Below, piece by piece: positions 21,987-33,508 of a DNA stretch of 64,000 nucleotides. The notes under the pieces are model-generated. The model saw only the letters and a program-made list of their open reading frames with translations, did not search any database and was not told the origin of the DNA. The position numbers and the translations under genes are program-made. The stretch covers positions 23,728-87,727 of the forward strand of contig JAFEMH010007492.1 in the NCBI GenBank assembly GCA_022495995.1, read 5' to 3'. Source of the stretch: Adenophora triphylla var. japonica (lineage: Eukaryota > Streptophyta > Magnoliopsida > Asterales > Campanulaceae). The first letter of the stretch is position 1. Each line of letters begins with the position of its first letter.

Positions 21987-23105
21987 AGGTTGCATGAAGA
22001 GAATGAGAAGTTATTTGACCGATTGACTGAGAAAGCAGCTTTAGTAGCATCACCACAGGTATGATCATTTGCTCTATTATATTCACGGTCACTTGTACAC
22101 AGATTTAATTGGCCTATTCTTTTGGTGTGTCAATGATCTATCTTGCTGTTTTTCTTTTCTTATAGTATTTAATTTATGATATTTTCTTTCGTTTTAACAT
22201 ATCTATTATCTTCAGTAATTATGGATGGTTGGATGGCTGGGCTTGGTGCCGCCTTACCTCCCTGTACTGATGCACTTGGGCAGCTTTTAGCTGAGTATGC
22301 AAAACGGGTTTTCAATTCTCAGTTGCAGCACTTGAAGGTAAACTCACGAGGATTCGATATTCGACAGATTAATGTTTCATGAACCTTACAAAATGCATAA
22401 ATTGCCTGTCTTAATTGACGGAGAAGGATATGATTCACCTTACATTTATTGCCAAATAGCGCTATGCACAGTTCATATATGTTACTCTGTCGACTAGATG
22501 ATTTAAATTGGTGAAACTCCATCTACCTTTTGCATAGATTACTATTCTCGAAAACCTACACCAAAATTCCCTTCTCTTTATCAAAATCTAGGCTGTTGAT
22601 GTACTTATTCGTTTTTGTTTCAATTATCTGCTCAACTCATTATTTTCTCTGTTAATCCTTCCATTAACTTTTATTAACTTCAAATTCTTTAAATGCCATC
22701 TACCTATATGAGGATCATGGGGTGCAACATCCTCGCTCTCTATAAACTATATCTGTTGAAATCACAGACACTGTACTATCATTTATTTGATCCTTTTTTC
22801 TTGCTTGAATTTTTCTTTGCAAAAAACGATCATCTAATGATTTTCTCAACTCAGTTAATGGATTATCCTTTCTCAAAAGATGATTCATGTTGCCGACTCT
22901 AATAATTGGGATAACGGCTGACTTGAGTTTCATGGATTCTTCTTCTTTAACCATATAGGGCTCATGTATTATTCATGCTTAATATTTTACGCTAGTATTT
23001 TATCAGGATATTGCAGGTACATTGGCAATGGAAGCTGCAGAAGACACACCGCAAGTGGCTAAACTACGGTCAGCTCTTGAGTCTGTGGACCACAAAAGAA
23101 GAAAG
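21987..23105 (+). pseudogene. Captured exons of a KCA1/KCA2-type KIN-14 kinesin gene
   Basis: Three exons with acceptor AG and donor GT are visible. They are 21,987-22,058 (24 codons, RLHEENEKLFDRLTEKAA), 22,216-22,337 (IMDGWMAGLGAALPPCTDAL then GQLLAEYAKRVFNSQLQHLK) and 23,007-23,105 (33 codons, DIAGTLAMEAAEDTPQVAKL then RSALESVDHKRRK). These blocks match, in order, the C-terminal half of plant kinesins that associate with CDKA;1 (KCA type). The roughly 200 residues expected between exons 1 and 2 are absent, as are the motor domain and the rest. So this is an internally deleted gene fragment in sense with its own introns. It cannot encode a motor. It may be transcribed as part of the element. 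Confidence 0.85.
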
Positions 23106-23108
23106 GTA

Positions 23109-23365
23109 CTCCTACCGACCCTTAATGAATGTCCAAATTTTGTTTAGGGGACATTCTGAAAATACTGACTTTCTATACAATATAATGCTAAAGATGCATA
23201 AATATTCGTGTTATCTACTTTCTAAACTTTTAGTTTGCAAGTATAAAATGACTAGTGATTTTTTTTTGGTAGAAGAAACAATTAGAGACAGTTTTTTTTA
23301 AAGGACATTCATTTTTGGGACAAAAATTTCTTAAAAAGGGACATATATGTAAGGGACGGAGAGAG
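23109..23365. mobile_element. Stowaway-like MITE at the exon-intron border
   Basis: The ends CTCCTACCGACCCTTAATGAATGTCC and GGGACATATATGTAAGGGACGGAGAGAG are imperfect inverted repeats. TA lies on both sides (23,107-23,108 and 23,366-23,367). The left TA is part of the donor dinucleotide context gta of the kinesin exon. Confidence 0.72.
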
Positions 23366-23367
23366 TA

Positions 23368-24224
23368 GTTAATTAGCAAAGCATCTATCTTTCTCTGTGC
23401 TCCCTGGGATTTTATGAATTTTCCATCCTCTATTTAAATGTACCCTTTCTCAAGTTGGGCAAATACATTCTATAGCAGATCTTTTTTATATTATTTTCCT
23501 TTTCTTTTTCCTCTTGCCAAGGTGAAACAACTCCTTAAACTCAAGGCCAAGGTTGTGCTTGTGTTAGATTGGTTTTGTGGGGTAAATTTCTGTTGATTTC
23601 TGGATTTTATTGATTACTTTCTCTGCCCAATTATAAATTTTCATTTTGCCATTGATGACCAAATGTATCAGGTTGTTAAGCTGTATGAAAGATGTATCAG
23701 GTATTTTTCTATTTCTTAAAGGGGTTGCAGCTTTTTTGTTAAGTAATGGATTTTTGTTCTCTTGTTCATGTGCCTTGTATATGCTTGAAGGGTGGATTCC
23801 TGACCAAATATAAATGTAACACGAGGTTGTATTGTATTTTTTATAACTTTTTTCAAAGTCTCTTTAAAAACTAAAGTAATTAATGCTATAATTGTTTGTT
23901 TGCAGGTGATGGATCACGTCTCTTGTAATACATTCGCTATGGAAGAAGACCATTATCTCATCACGCTTTTGTTTGAACAATTGAATATTTAGCTTTTGGT
24001 GTTATGATGTCAAGGCTGTATACCTTGCTTAAAATTTTGAATTATTACTTTCTGAATGATGTAATTTATACTTATTTTCTTTGATGACAATGAGAAAAAG
24101 TTATCTTTTATATACTTTGTTGCAGTTAGTCAAAATTATGTAGGAATGTGGCATTAAATATGCTTGAGATTTGTATCTATTTGTAGTGAATTACCGGTAG
24201 CAATCATATCAGTCGGTTCATTAA
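23368..24224 (+). other. CACTA interior 3' of the kinesin exons
   Basis: Intron-like sequence. One short open segment at about 23,906-23,991 follows a ttgcag acceptor and ends with a stop (the reading includes MDHVSCNTF and EEDHYLITLL). Its origin is not recognised. Otherwise AT-rich and without a gene. Confidence 0.35.
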
Positions 24225-24625
24225 AACTGTGCAAAAGTGCCGAAAATGTGTGGCACTTTTTAAAGTGCCGAAAAATTAAGGCACTTTTTTAAATGCCGGA
24301 AATATGAGGCACTTACAAAACTGCCGGATAATTGTGGCACTTTCATAAGTGCCGGATAATTGTGGCACTTTCATAAGTGCCGGAAAATTGCGGCATTTAA
24401 AGAAGTGCCGGAAATTATGGCATTTAAAAAAGTGCCGGAAATTGTGGCACTTTTAAAAGTGCCGGAAATTGTGGCACTTTTAAAAGTGCCGGAAAATTGT
24501 AGCACTTTTAAGTGCCGGAAAGTATTGCCGACGCGACTTATTATGGCACTTATAAAAGTGCCGAAAAATGTGCCGGAAATAGCTTTTATGGCACTTTTTT
24601 CTGATTTGTGGCACTTAAAAAAGTG
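24225..24625. repeat. Right subterminal repeats of the kinesin-carrying CACTA
   Basis: About ten units of aaaagtgccggaaattgtggcact spaced about 30-37 bp apart, in the orientation opposite to the left array. Confidence 0.9.
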
Positions 24626-24655
24626 CCACAAAAACCTGTTTTTGTTGTAGTGTGT

Positions 24656-27560
24656 GAACACTTTGACTCAAACCAATTTATCCTTCTAGATCTATCTCTA
24701 TAGATCTTGATGCCAAGGATGTAAGCGGCTTCACCCATATCTTTCATTGAGAAACCTTTCCTTGACCAAGACTTAACAGTCTTAAGTATCGGAACTTGTT
24801 TTTCCAATGAGTAAGATATCATTTTAATAAAACAATAGAAATAATATTACGCTCCCACTGAATTTCATGCATACACAAGATTCATCTTTGTTCTTTGATG
24901 AAGTCAAACTCTTTGACCAATTCATCAAAACAAAGATTCCAATTCCTTGAAGCTTGCTTCAACCCATCTCATGGATCTTTGCAACATGCATACTTTATTA
25001 GAATTTCTTGGATCGACAAACTATTCGGGTTGTGTACAATACACATCCTTAATAATCTTTCCATTTAAAGAAAGTCGTTTGACATCCATTTGTCATATCA
25101 CATAGTCACAATATGCGATTATGGCAATTGAAATTCTAACAGACTTCGACATTGTAACTGGCGAAAAAGGTTTCAACATAGTCAATACTATGAATTAACC
25201 TAAATCCCTTTGCTACAATCCTTAGTCATGAAAGTACACACCTTCCCATCCATGTTGGTCTTGAAAAACTACTTGCACCCTTTAGTTTTTACACCTTCAG
25301 GTAGCCCAATCAAGTTCCAAACTTGATTGTCAAACATGAATTGTAATTCGGACTCCATGGTTCCTAACCATTTATCCAAATTAGGAGTGGACATCGCCTC
25401 AAGATAGGAAGTAGGATTGTCATTCTCAATGACTTCCACCTTATTACTTTCCGATATGAGAAATCAATATTTCTTGGGTTCGGATTGTAACCTATCCGAT
25501 CTACGATGGACTTGTGCATCTTGAACCGATTCCACAGCTCCTTTGTGAACTTGGTTCCGTCTCTAGTCTTGGATCCATGTCATTTTCAGGTTCTTGAACT
25601 TTCTTCAAGATTAATTTTACTCCCACTAGATTCTTTATTGAGAAACTATTTCTCAAGAAACAAATCGTGTAGAGCAACAAACATTTTGTTCTCTTTGTGA
25701 TTGTAAGATTAATTTCCGAAAATAACCTTGTCAAATTTGGTGCTAACTTATAAGAGACAAGTCTCTTTACATAAGATTTGCAACCCCAAATCTTCATGAA
25801 AGACAAACTAAGTTTTCTTCCATGCCACATCTCATGTGGGGCCTTAGGAACCGATTTAGTAAGGACTCAATTCAGTGTAACCGCATTATTTCTAATGCAT
25901 ATCCTCAAAAGGAAATAGGAAATAGGAAAGTCTAATTGACACATCATCGAACGAACCATGTCCTACAAGGTTCAATTCCTCCTTTCAGACACATCATACA
26001 ATGTGGTGTTCCGGGTGGAGTCAACTCTGAAACGATTTCATAATTTTGAGATGATTGTCAAACTCTTGGCTCAAATATTTACCACCTCGATCTAATCGAA
26101 GTACTTAATAGTTTTGCCAAGTTGTTTTGCACTTCATCTTGAAATGTTCGAAACATCTCAAACGATTCATCTTTGGACTTCATCAGATAGACATAATCAT
26201 ATCTAGATAAGTCTTTAGTGAAATATGATGAAATACCGAAATCCTCCCCTAGCAATACTGCTTAATGGTCCACATACATCTCATGTATAATGACCAACAA
26301 GTCACTAGCCCTCCCACTACTTTAGTGTAGGGTGGTTTGGTCGATAATCCCAATAAATAAGATCCAAATTCCTCAAATGATTCATGGTCATATGAGTCTA
26401 AAAGTCCATGTTAATGGAGTTTAGATATATGTTTCTTATTTATTTGACCAAGCCGGCAATGCCATATGAACACTTTGTTCATATTGTTCGGTTTAGATTT
26501 CCCATTTATATTATAGATATCTTCAATATTATTTTGTTTCTCATCATCAAGGATATGAAGACCATTTAATGACATATGCATTACAATAAGGCATATTATT
26601 AAATAAATATAAAACTTCTTATTGAAAATAAGAAAATTATATCCTTCATCATCTATTTAAGAAACGGAAATAATACTCCTACTCAAATCCGAAACGTAGT
26701 CATACTTGTTCAAAACAAGTATTAGTCCACAAGGTAAAGTTACTTCATAAGTCCCTATGGCTAATGTAGCAACCCTTGCTCCATTCTTATGCATAGGTTT
26801 GACTTACCTTTTTTGAGTAGCTTTCTATTCTTTGTTCCTTGCACATTTAAACAAATGTGGGATCTAATCCGGTATCATATACCCAAGAACAAGAAGTTGA
26901 AAGGAAAATATCTATCATATAGATACTTGAAGTAGTAGCAATCATATTGCCTTTCTTCACCTTTTAGGCCTTCCTAATAAGCCTTGCAACTTTGCTTCCA
27001 ATGACAATCTTATTGCAATGATAGCAAACTGCATCCTTTTGAGACACTTTGGGTTTAGCCTCTTCGGCTTTGACAACTTTTGTCCTAGGTTTGGCAACCT
27101 TTGCTTTACCTACTTTTTCCTTCCTTTATGAACCCTTTTATTGTGTCAACCATTAACACAATTTGCGGATTGCTCCTTCTTTCATCATATGAATTAAGAG
27201 CCTTCACCACAACATATATCTTTTGCCTAGCTTGCACTTGGAACATTTCCCTTTTGCGTTATGCTAGAACAAAAGAATAGTTATCATGTGCTCAAGGTTC
27301 TTCATAAGAGCCTTTAAACATGGTGACAAATACAAGGCAAGCAATATTGTCAGAATCATCACTATGTTTCTAATGTTGCTTCCTTATTTGCCCTTTGCAA
27401 CATTTGCAATGGGTTCAGTAGGAACGGATTCGTCAAGAACGTACACATTATGTATTGTTCCTTTCGAACTTTGTCCTTCATAAGGACGAATCGCAATTAT
27501 CATTATGTAATGCTACTTCTACAACAAAATATACAAATTATATGAACACATATCAATATC
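24656..27560 (-). pseudogene. Copia-B gag-pol relic, RT through gag
   Basis: On the - strand this stretch aligns piecewise with copia-A 32,155-35,300. The RT block FSMKDMGEAAYILGIKIYRD is at 24,750-24,680. The integrase end (MWHGRKLSLSFMKIWGCKSY) is near 25,830-25,760. Traces of the zinc-binding part lie near 26,400-26,500, the zinc-knuckle region near 27,000, and the gag N-part near 27,250-27,480. Stops and frameshifts occur in every domain. Divergence from copia-A looks like 15-25% by eye, far more than between the LTRs of copia-B. Confidence 0.8.
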
Positions 27561-28671
27561 AACACATTTATCATTTAAGAGCAAATAATGTATTTTACAA
27601 ATACTCCCACTAAATCATACACCTTTCAATGCATATAAGCATAATATTCATTTAATGGGCTAAGATCCAACTTTAATTTAATCTCAAGTCCGCTATGGCG
27701 CACCGCTCAAGATTAAACTAATTAGGTAGAAAACATCAATCATATCGTATATGACTCTTAGGACTAAGATCCAACTTTAATTTAATCTCAAGTACGCTAT
27801 GGCGCACCGCTCAAGATTAAACTAATTAGGTAGAAAACATCAATCATATCGTATATGACTCTTAGGATCTTTTATGAGATTTATTTAAGACATCATATGT
27901 CTAAGCATATTTTTAATCTCATCTTATGCCTTGGGTCCAAAACCATTTTGATAACCCAATTAAGTTCATTCATTTTAAACGTATAGGAACCACCATTTCC
28001 TCATCTTGCTCGCAAACGGAATAGAATCAAAGCACCTTGCTATGGCAAGCCCACCCAAAACTATCCGAATGGTCTCAAGTGTTTTAATCATGAATTGGCA
28101 TAAAGAACTTAAAAGTTAAATGAAGGTTCTTTAAGGTAGATTATAAACATATCAGCAAAGATAGTCATAATCATGCACCAGGTAAGTTCTCAGGAAGATA
28201 GGTGAGCCACAAGGACTAATTAAGTACCAACTCTTCCTTAGACAGAACTCTCCTAGACATGCACAATTAGAAATCAGCTCTGATTTGGCAACATAATCAC
28301 TACCTTTTATAAACAATCAGTTTTCTTTTAAATTTCGCGTAATTATGACTTGTTTCCATAAACAATCATAAAATCCAAAATTTACAATGTCTAAATCTAA
28401 ACATATTAGGAAACTATGAATCAATGTTTCAACTAAACATCTAATAAAATTCTTAACACTTAAGAACAATTAATTCATGCATCGCAACAATTAATAAAAA
28501 CACATTTGAATTAATTAAGCATGCATCATAAACAATGAATTAATCTAGCATAGCCCTATAAATTTTATTTCCAGAAATTTATAGCATTCAGATTAAGACA
28601 TAAAACATCTCAGATTGCAAACACAATCACAAATTAGCAGAAAAATTAAACAAACTGATTTTGCCCAGATT
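27561..28671 (-). other. Leader of copia-B with a 104-bp tandem duplication
   Basis: Non-coding region between gag and the hairpin cluster. 27,661-27,764 is repeated immediately at 27,765-27,868 with one or two changes. The corresponding part of copia-A (about 35,420-35,530) has a single copy. No gene is seen. Confidence 0.75.
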
Positions 28672-28822
28672 TGGCTTATTATGTCGCGTGACATACTAAG
28701 CCAGTGGCTAGTTATGTCGCGTGACATACTTAGCCAGTGGCTAGTTTTGTCGCGTGACATAACTAGCCAGATTACCAGATTTCCACATGTGGCCTACTAT
28801 GTCGCACGACATAGGTAGCCAG
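28672..28822. promoter_or_regulatory. Hairpin cluster in the leader of copia-B
   Basis: Four units of the (g)gctnnttatgtcgcgtgacata..agcc type, three nearly identical and one with cgcacg in the centre. They lie about 220-370 nt downstream of the primer site on the transcribed strand. In RNA each would fold into a hairpin. A packaging or dimerisation role is speculative. Confidence 0.65.
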
Positions 28823-29042
28823 TTCGCAGGATTTCCAGATTTCAATCAATTCAGATTACATGGCAATTAAATCATATAAAGCAGCCCTTTTACAGATTTA
28901 ATTCATCATAATTCGAAAACGATTTTCACATTGTTTCACATAAACAATAAAATTCTATCGCATACAAAAACATGCAATAAGCATATAAACGATTTACATC
29001 TTAATTCTAGCATGTTAATTCAAACATAATCATACGAACGGG

Positions 29043-29054
29043 GCTCTGATACCA
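29043..29054 (-). other. Primer-binding site of copia-B
   Basis: TGGTATCAGAGC on the - strand, one base inside the 5' LTR end, is the standard 12-nt complement of plant initiator tRNA-Met. Confidence 0.95.
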
Positions 29055-29055
29055 C

Positions 29056-30468
29056 TGTTGGGTTTTATGGGTCCATGCGCAGCGGAATTAAGCATCAAAT
29101 TAACACAAAACCCAAGCCCTAAGATCCGTTCTATACGATTAAATTGAATTCCTATGAGATAGAATTTACCAACCTTTATTGCTTTCCGGTCTTGAGCTAT
29201 CGAACAATTTATTGTTGTGATTTTGAATCACAATCTTCGATCTTCAAAACCTTTTGAATCTTCATTTTGATCTGAACAATAGAACTCTAGGCCTTGATCG
29301 TCGTACGAGCGAAGACCCTCTAGTAGTATCCACACGTTAGAATGAACCAAGAACAGTTCTTGTGAATTGCTAGATTCTTAAACCTATGGAAGAATATTGA
29401 GAAAACTTTTAGTGATTTTCTTTCTTGAAAATTCGGCTAGACCATTAGGGTTAACAGACCTCTCATATTTATACTACTTTAGTATGAATATGTTTCCTAA
29501 TCGAATTAGGAGACCAGGCTGTCAAAACGCGTCTGGTGGCTAGTTATGTCGCGTGACATACTTAGCCAGTGGCTAGTTAAGTCGCGTGACATACTTAGCC
29601 AGTTGGCTAAGTATGTCGCGTGACAAACGTTGCCATATGCAGGAACTATCAATCATTCTTCCTTTGGCTTAACCAATTCATTCTAGTTGTGTGTGACCCA
29701 ATAGGATTATATTATGTTGGCAATGAGTTCGATCATATCGACTCTCATAAGACATAAGCGGACTCTAGCAAGCTATTATGTCTACCCAAATAATATAACG
29801 TAAGAGTTCACGTTTCCAATGGTACACTTCCATTTCTCCCTTTTGTCTCACGATGTTATATTGAACACAAGTCATGGTCCACGTCAACTTGTATCTGTTC
29901 AATGCTTTCTCGATCTTGAGTATAATGATAGTCCAATCATATTGGGGTGTGGCCACACTCTTTCATCATTATCACTCATCGAGGGGCCCAAGCAAAACAT
30001 CTCTCTTCCGAGGGACAAATTCCATCTTGACTTATCATCCTTCCCATCATGAATCCAATCATGCCAAAGATAGTCTTTATAAATATCGTTAAGATATCGT
30101 TTGACTAAAATCAAACATGACTTTCATCATATGTAAGGTCATGATAATCTCAGGTCTAGGGACTAAATGAAGTGACCATATGAGATTTAATTATGACATT
30201 TGACCATGACATAAATCTCATACGGGTCAAGTCCGGTCACTTGTTCTCTAACAAGTACCCATAGTTTCAATGTGCATCTCTATGCATATAATCATCATAT
30301 GATTATCCATTGACAATTATACTAATTATTCTCTTAATAATTAGGGACGGAGATTATTACAATAAATATGAAAACTATATAATAATCAAATAATAAACAT
30401 AAACGATAAAGATGATACATAACAATTTTCAGTTAAACATAACTAAAGCCTAGGGCATTACACCAACA
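29056..30468 (-). repeat. 5' LTR of copia-B
   Basis: 1413 bp. It is collinear with 17,534-18,948, with about eighteen substitutions and one 2-bp indel by eye. Its inverted-repeat cluster is at 29,530-29,632. Confidence 0.95.
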
Positions 30469-30473
30469 TCAAG

Positions 30474-31319
30474 GCTGATGAGGAGTTTTTCTCAATCATT
30501 CTTCCTTAGATTTAAGCAAATTCATTCTAGTTGTGTGTGACCCAATAGGATTACATTATGTTGGCAATGAGTTCGATCATATCGACCCTCATAAGACATA
30601 AGCAGACTCTAGCAAGCCATTATGTCTACCCAAATAATGCAACGTAAGAGTTCACGTTTCTAATGGTACACTTCCATTTCTCCCTTTGTCTCACGATGTT
30701 TATATTGAACATAAGTCATGATCCTCGTCAACTTATTTTCGTTCAATGCTTTGTCGATTCTGAGTATAATGATAATTCCAATCACATTGGGGTATGGCCA
30801 TACACTTTTATCATCATCACTCATCGAGGGGCCCAAGCAAAACATCTCTCTTTCGAGGGACAAATTCCATTTTGACTTATCATCCTTCCCATCATGAATC
30901 CGATCATGCCAAAATTAGCCTTTATAAATATCGTGTTAAGATATCGTTTGACTAAAATCAAACATGACTTTCATCATATGTAAGGTCATGATAATCTCAG
31001 GTCTAGGGACTAAATAAAGTAACCTTATGAGATTTAATTATGACATTTGACCATGACATAAATCTCATGCGGGTCAAGTCCAGTCACTTGTTCTCTAACA
31101 AGTACCCATAAATTTAATGTGCATCTCTATGTATATAATCATCATATGATTATCCATTAACATTTATACTAATTATTCTCTTAATAATTAGGGACAGAGA
31201 TTATTTATAATCAAATATGCAAAACATATATAATAATCAAATGATAAACATCTCATATAATAATAAATAATGTCAACACATAAGTCTATCAAACATAGGC
31301 CTAGGGCATAACACTAACA
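30474..31319 (-). repeat. 3' LTR of copia-A, inner part
   Basis: Continues the LTR interrupted at 17,533 and matches 37,187-38,032. The purine-rich tract GTGCAAGTGGGAGAT (31,334-31,320, - strand) directly follows as the polypurine tract. Confidence 0.92.
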
Positions 31320-31333
31320 ATCTCCCACTTGCA

Positions 31334-33508
31334 CTAGGCCCATTCTCCCATGTATCGAATACCCATGGACCTAACATGATCGTCATGCTTAGCTTGCGGG
31401 AGAGCCTTTGTTAATGGGTCTGCCACGTTGTCATCAGTGTCTACTCTGCATATCTTTACGTCTTCCCTTTCACATATCTCTCGGATGATGTGGAAACGTC
31501 GAAGTATGTGTTTGGATCTCTGGTGTGACCTTGGTTCCTTTGCTTGTGCAATGGCACCATTGTTGTCACAGTAAAGTTCAGTAGGATCTCTGATGCTTGG
31601 AACGACTTCCAAATCACTAATGAACTTTTTGATCCAAACGGCTTCCTTAGCTGCATCAGATGCCGCTATGTACTCAGCTTCGGTTGTAGAATTAGCGACG
31701 GTACTTTGCTTGGAACTTTTCCAACTCACAGTGCCTCCATTCAGCGTAAACAAAAATCCAGACTGCGATCTGAAATCATCCTTGTCGGTTTGGAAGCTAG
31801 CATCTGTGTAGCCTTTCACTACAAGATCTTCTTCCATTCCTCCAAAGACCAAGAATACATCCTTAGTTCTTTGTAAGTACTTAAGGATATTCTTGACTGC
31901 TATACAATGTGGTTTGCCGGGATCCAATTGGTACCTACTCGTCATGCTTAGAGAACACGAGACATCGGGTCTAGTACATAGCATAGCATACATGATGGAA
32001 CCAATTGCCGAAGCATATGGAATACCATTCATTCTCTTTCGCTCATCATTAGTCTTAGGACTTTGATTCTTGCTAAGAGATATACCATGTAACATTGGCA
32101 AGTTTCCCCTTTTAGAATTTTCCATTTGGAATCTTCTGAGAACCTTGTCAATGTAAGTACTTTGACATAAACCAATCATCCTCTTAGATCTATCTCTATA
32201 GATCTTGATACCAAGAATATATGCAGCTTCGCCAATATCTTTCATTGAAAAGCACTTTCCCAACCAAGACTTGACAGTCTGTAGTGCAGGAATGTCATTT
32301 CCAATGAGTAAGATATCGTTGACATACAACACTAAAAATAGTGCTACACTTCCACTAATTTTTTTGTATACACAAGGTTCATCTTCGTTCTTGATAAAGT
32401 CAAACTCCTTGATTGATTCATCAAAATGTAGATTCCAACTCCTAGAAGCTTGTTTCAATTCATAAATGGATTTCTGCAACTTACACACCTTTTTAGAAAT
32501 TTTTGGACTAACAAAACCTTCAGGTTGTATCATATATACATCCTCAAGCAACTTCCCATTAAGGAAAGCTGTTTTGACATCCATTTGCCATATCTCATAG
32601 TCATAATATGCGGCTATGGCAATCAAAATTCTAATAGACTTAAGCATAGCTACAGGCGAAAAGGTTTCATCATAGTCGATGCCATGAATCTGCCTATATC
32701 CCTTAGCTACAAGCCTAGCCTTATAGGTGTGCACCTTCCCATCCATGTCGGTCTTCTTCTTGAAGACCCATTTGCACCCTATGGTTTTTATACCTTCGGG
32801 TGGATCAATCAAGTTCCAAACTTGATTATCAGTCATGGATTGTAATTCGGACTTCATGGCCTCTTGACATTTTTCCGAATTAGGAGCGGACATCGCCTCT
32901 TGATAGCAAGTAGGTTCATCGTTTTCGATTAACTCCACTTCATCATTTTCCGTAACGAGAAATCCATATCTCTCGGGTTCGGATCGTGATCTACCACTTC
33001 GGCGAAGAACTTGTGCATCTTGAACCGGTTCCACAACTACTTGTGAACTTGGTTCAGTCTCTACCATAGGTTCAATGTTGTTTTCGGGTTCTCGAATTTC
33101 TTCGAGATCTATTTTACTCCCACTGGTTCCATTGCGAAGAAACTTTTTTTCTAAGAAAGTACCATTTCGAGCAACAAACACTTTGTTCTTGTTTCGATTG
33201 TAGAAATAGTATCCTTTGGTTTCCTTAGGATAACCCACGAAAACACATTTATCATACTTAGGTGCTAGCTTGTCAGAAGTTAACTTCTTCACATATGCAT
33301 CGCAACCCCAAATCTTCATGAAAGACAAACTAGGTTTTCTTCCATGCCACATCTCATATGGGGTCTTTTGAATCGATTTGGTTGGAACTCTGTTTATAGT
33401 GAAAGCAGCAGTTTCTAGTGCATGTCCCCAAAAGGATAAAGGAAGCTCAACTTGACTCATCATAGAATGAACCATGTCTAACAAAGTTCTATTTCTCCTT
33501 TCAGACAC
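31334..33508 (-). pseudogene. Copia-A pol: integrase C-part, RT and RNase H (724-aa open frame)
   Basis: The open frame begins in the integrase (SERRNRTLLDMVHSMMS) and passes the GKR-type end region. It then holds RT (GCKWVFKKKTDMDGKVHTYK, WQMDVKTAFLNG) and RNase H (GYTDASFQTD, STTEAEYIAASDAAKE, YCDNNGAI), and ends near the polypurine tract. The RT catalytic box reads YVND instead of YVDD: the first aspartate is replaced by asparagine, which should abolish polymerisation. The frame is long and uninterrupted, so loss of activity came by substitution here. Upstream stops and a frameshift separate it from gag. Confidence 0.9.

Larger units (their letters stand above)
19763..24652 (+). mobile_element. 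Non-autonomous CACTA element carrying kinesin gene exons
   Basis: The termini are CACTACAAGAAAAA and TTTTTGTTGTAGTG, with the 3-bp TSD TGT on both sides (19,760-19,762 and 24,653-24,655). The copia sequence on either side joins cleanly when the 4,890-bp element is removed. Both ends carry subterminal arrays of CGGCACTT..AAGTGCCG palindromes. No transposase or Transposase_24-like frame is present. The interior instead has GT..AG-bordered exons on the + strand that match a plant KIN-14 kinesin, so this is a Pack-CACTA-type transduplication. Confidence 0.9.
17534..30468 (-). mobile_element. Ty1/copia element 'B', inserted in the LTR of copia-A
   Basis: The LTRs are 17,534-18,948 and 29,056-30,468. 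The target duplication is ACAAG (17,529-17,533) against TCAAG (30,469-30,473), with one changed base. The LTRs of A and B are related, so this is a family inserting into itself. The primer site TGGTATCAGAGC (29,054-29,043, - strand) fits initiator tRNA-Met. The LTR pair shows only about eighteen differences over 1.4 kb by eye. In contrast the interior is a badly decayed gag-pol and is itself interrupted by a CACTA element. Confidence 0.93.
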
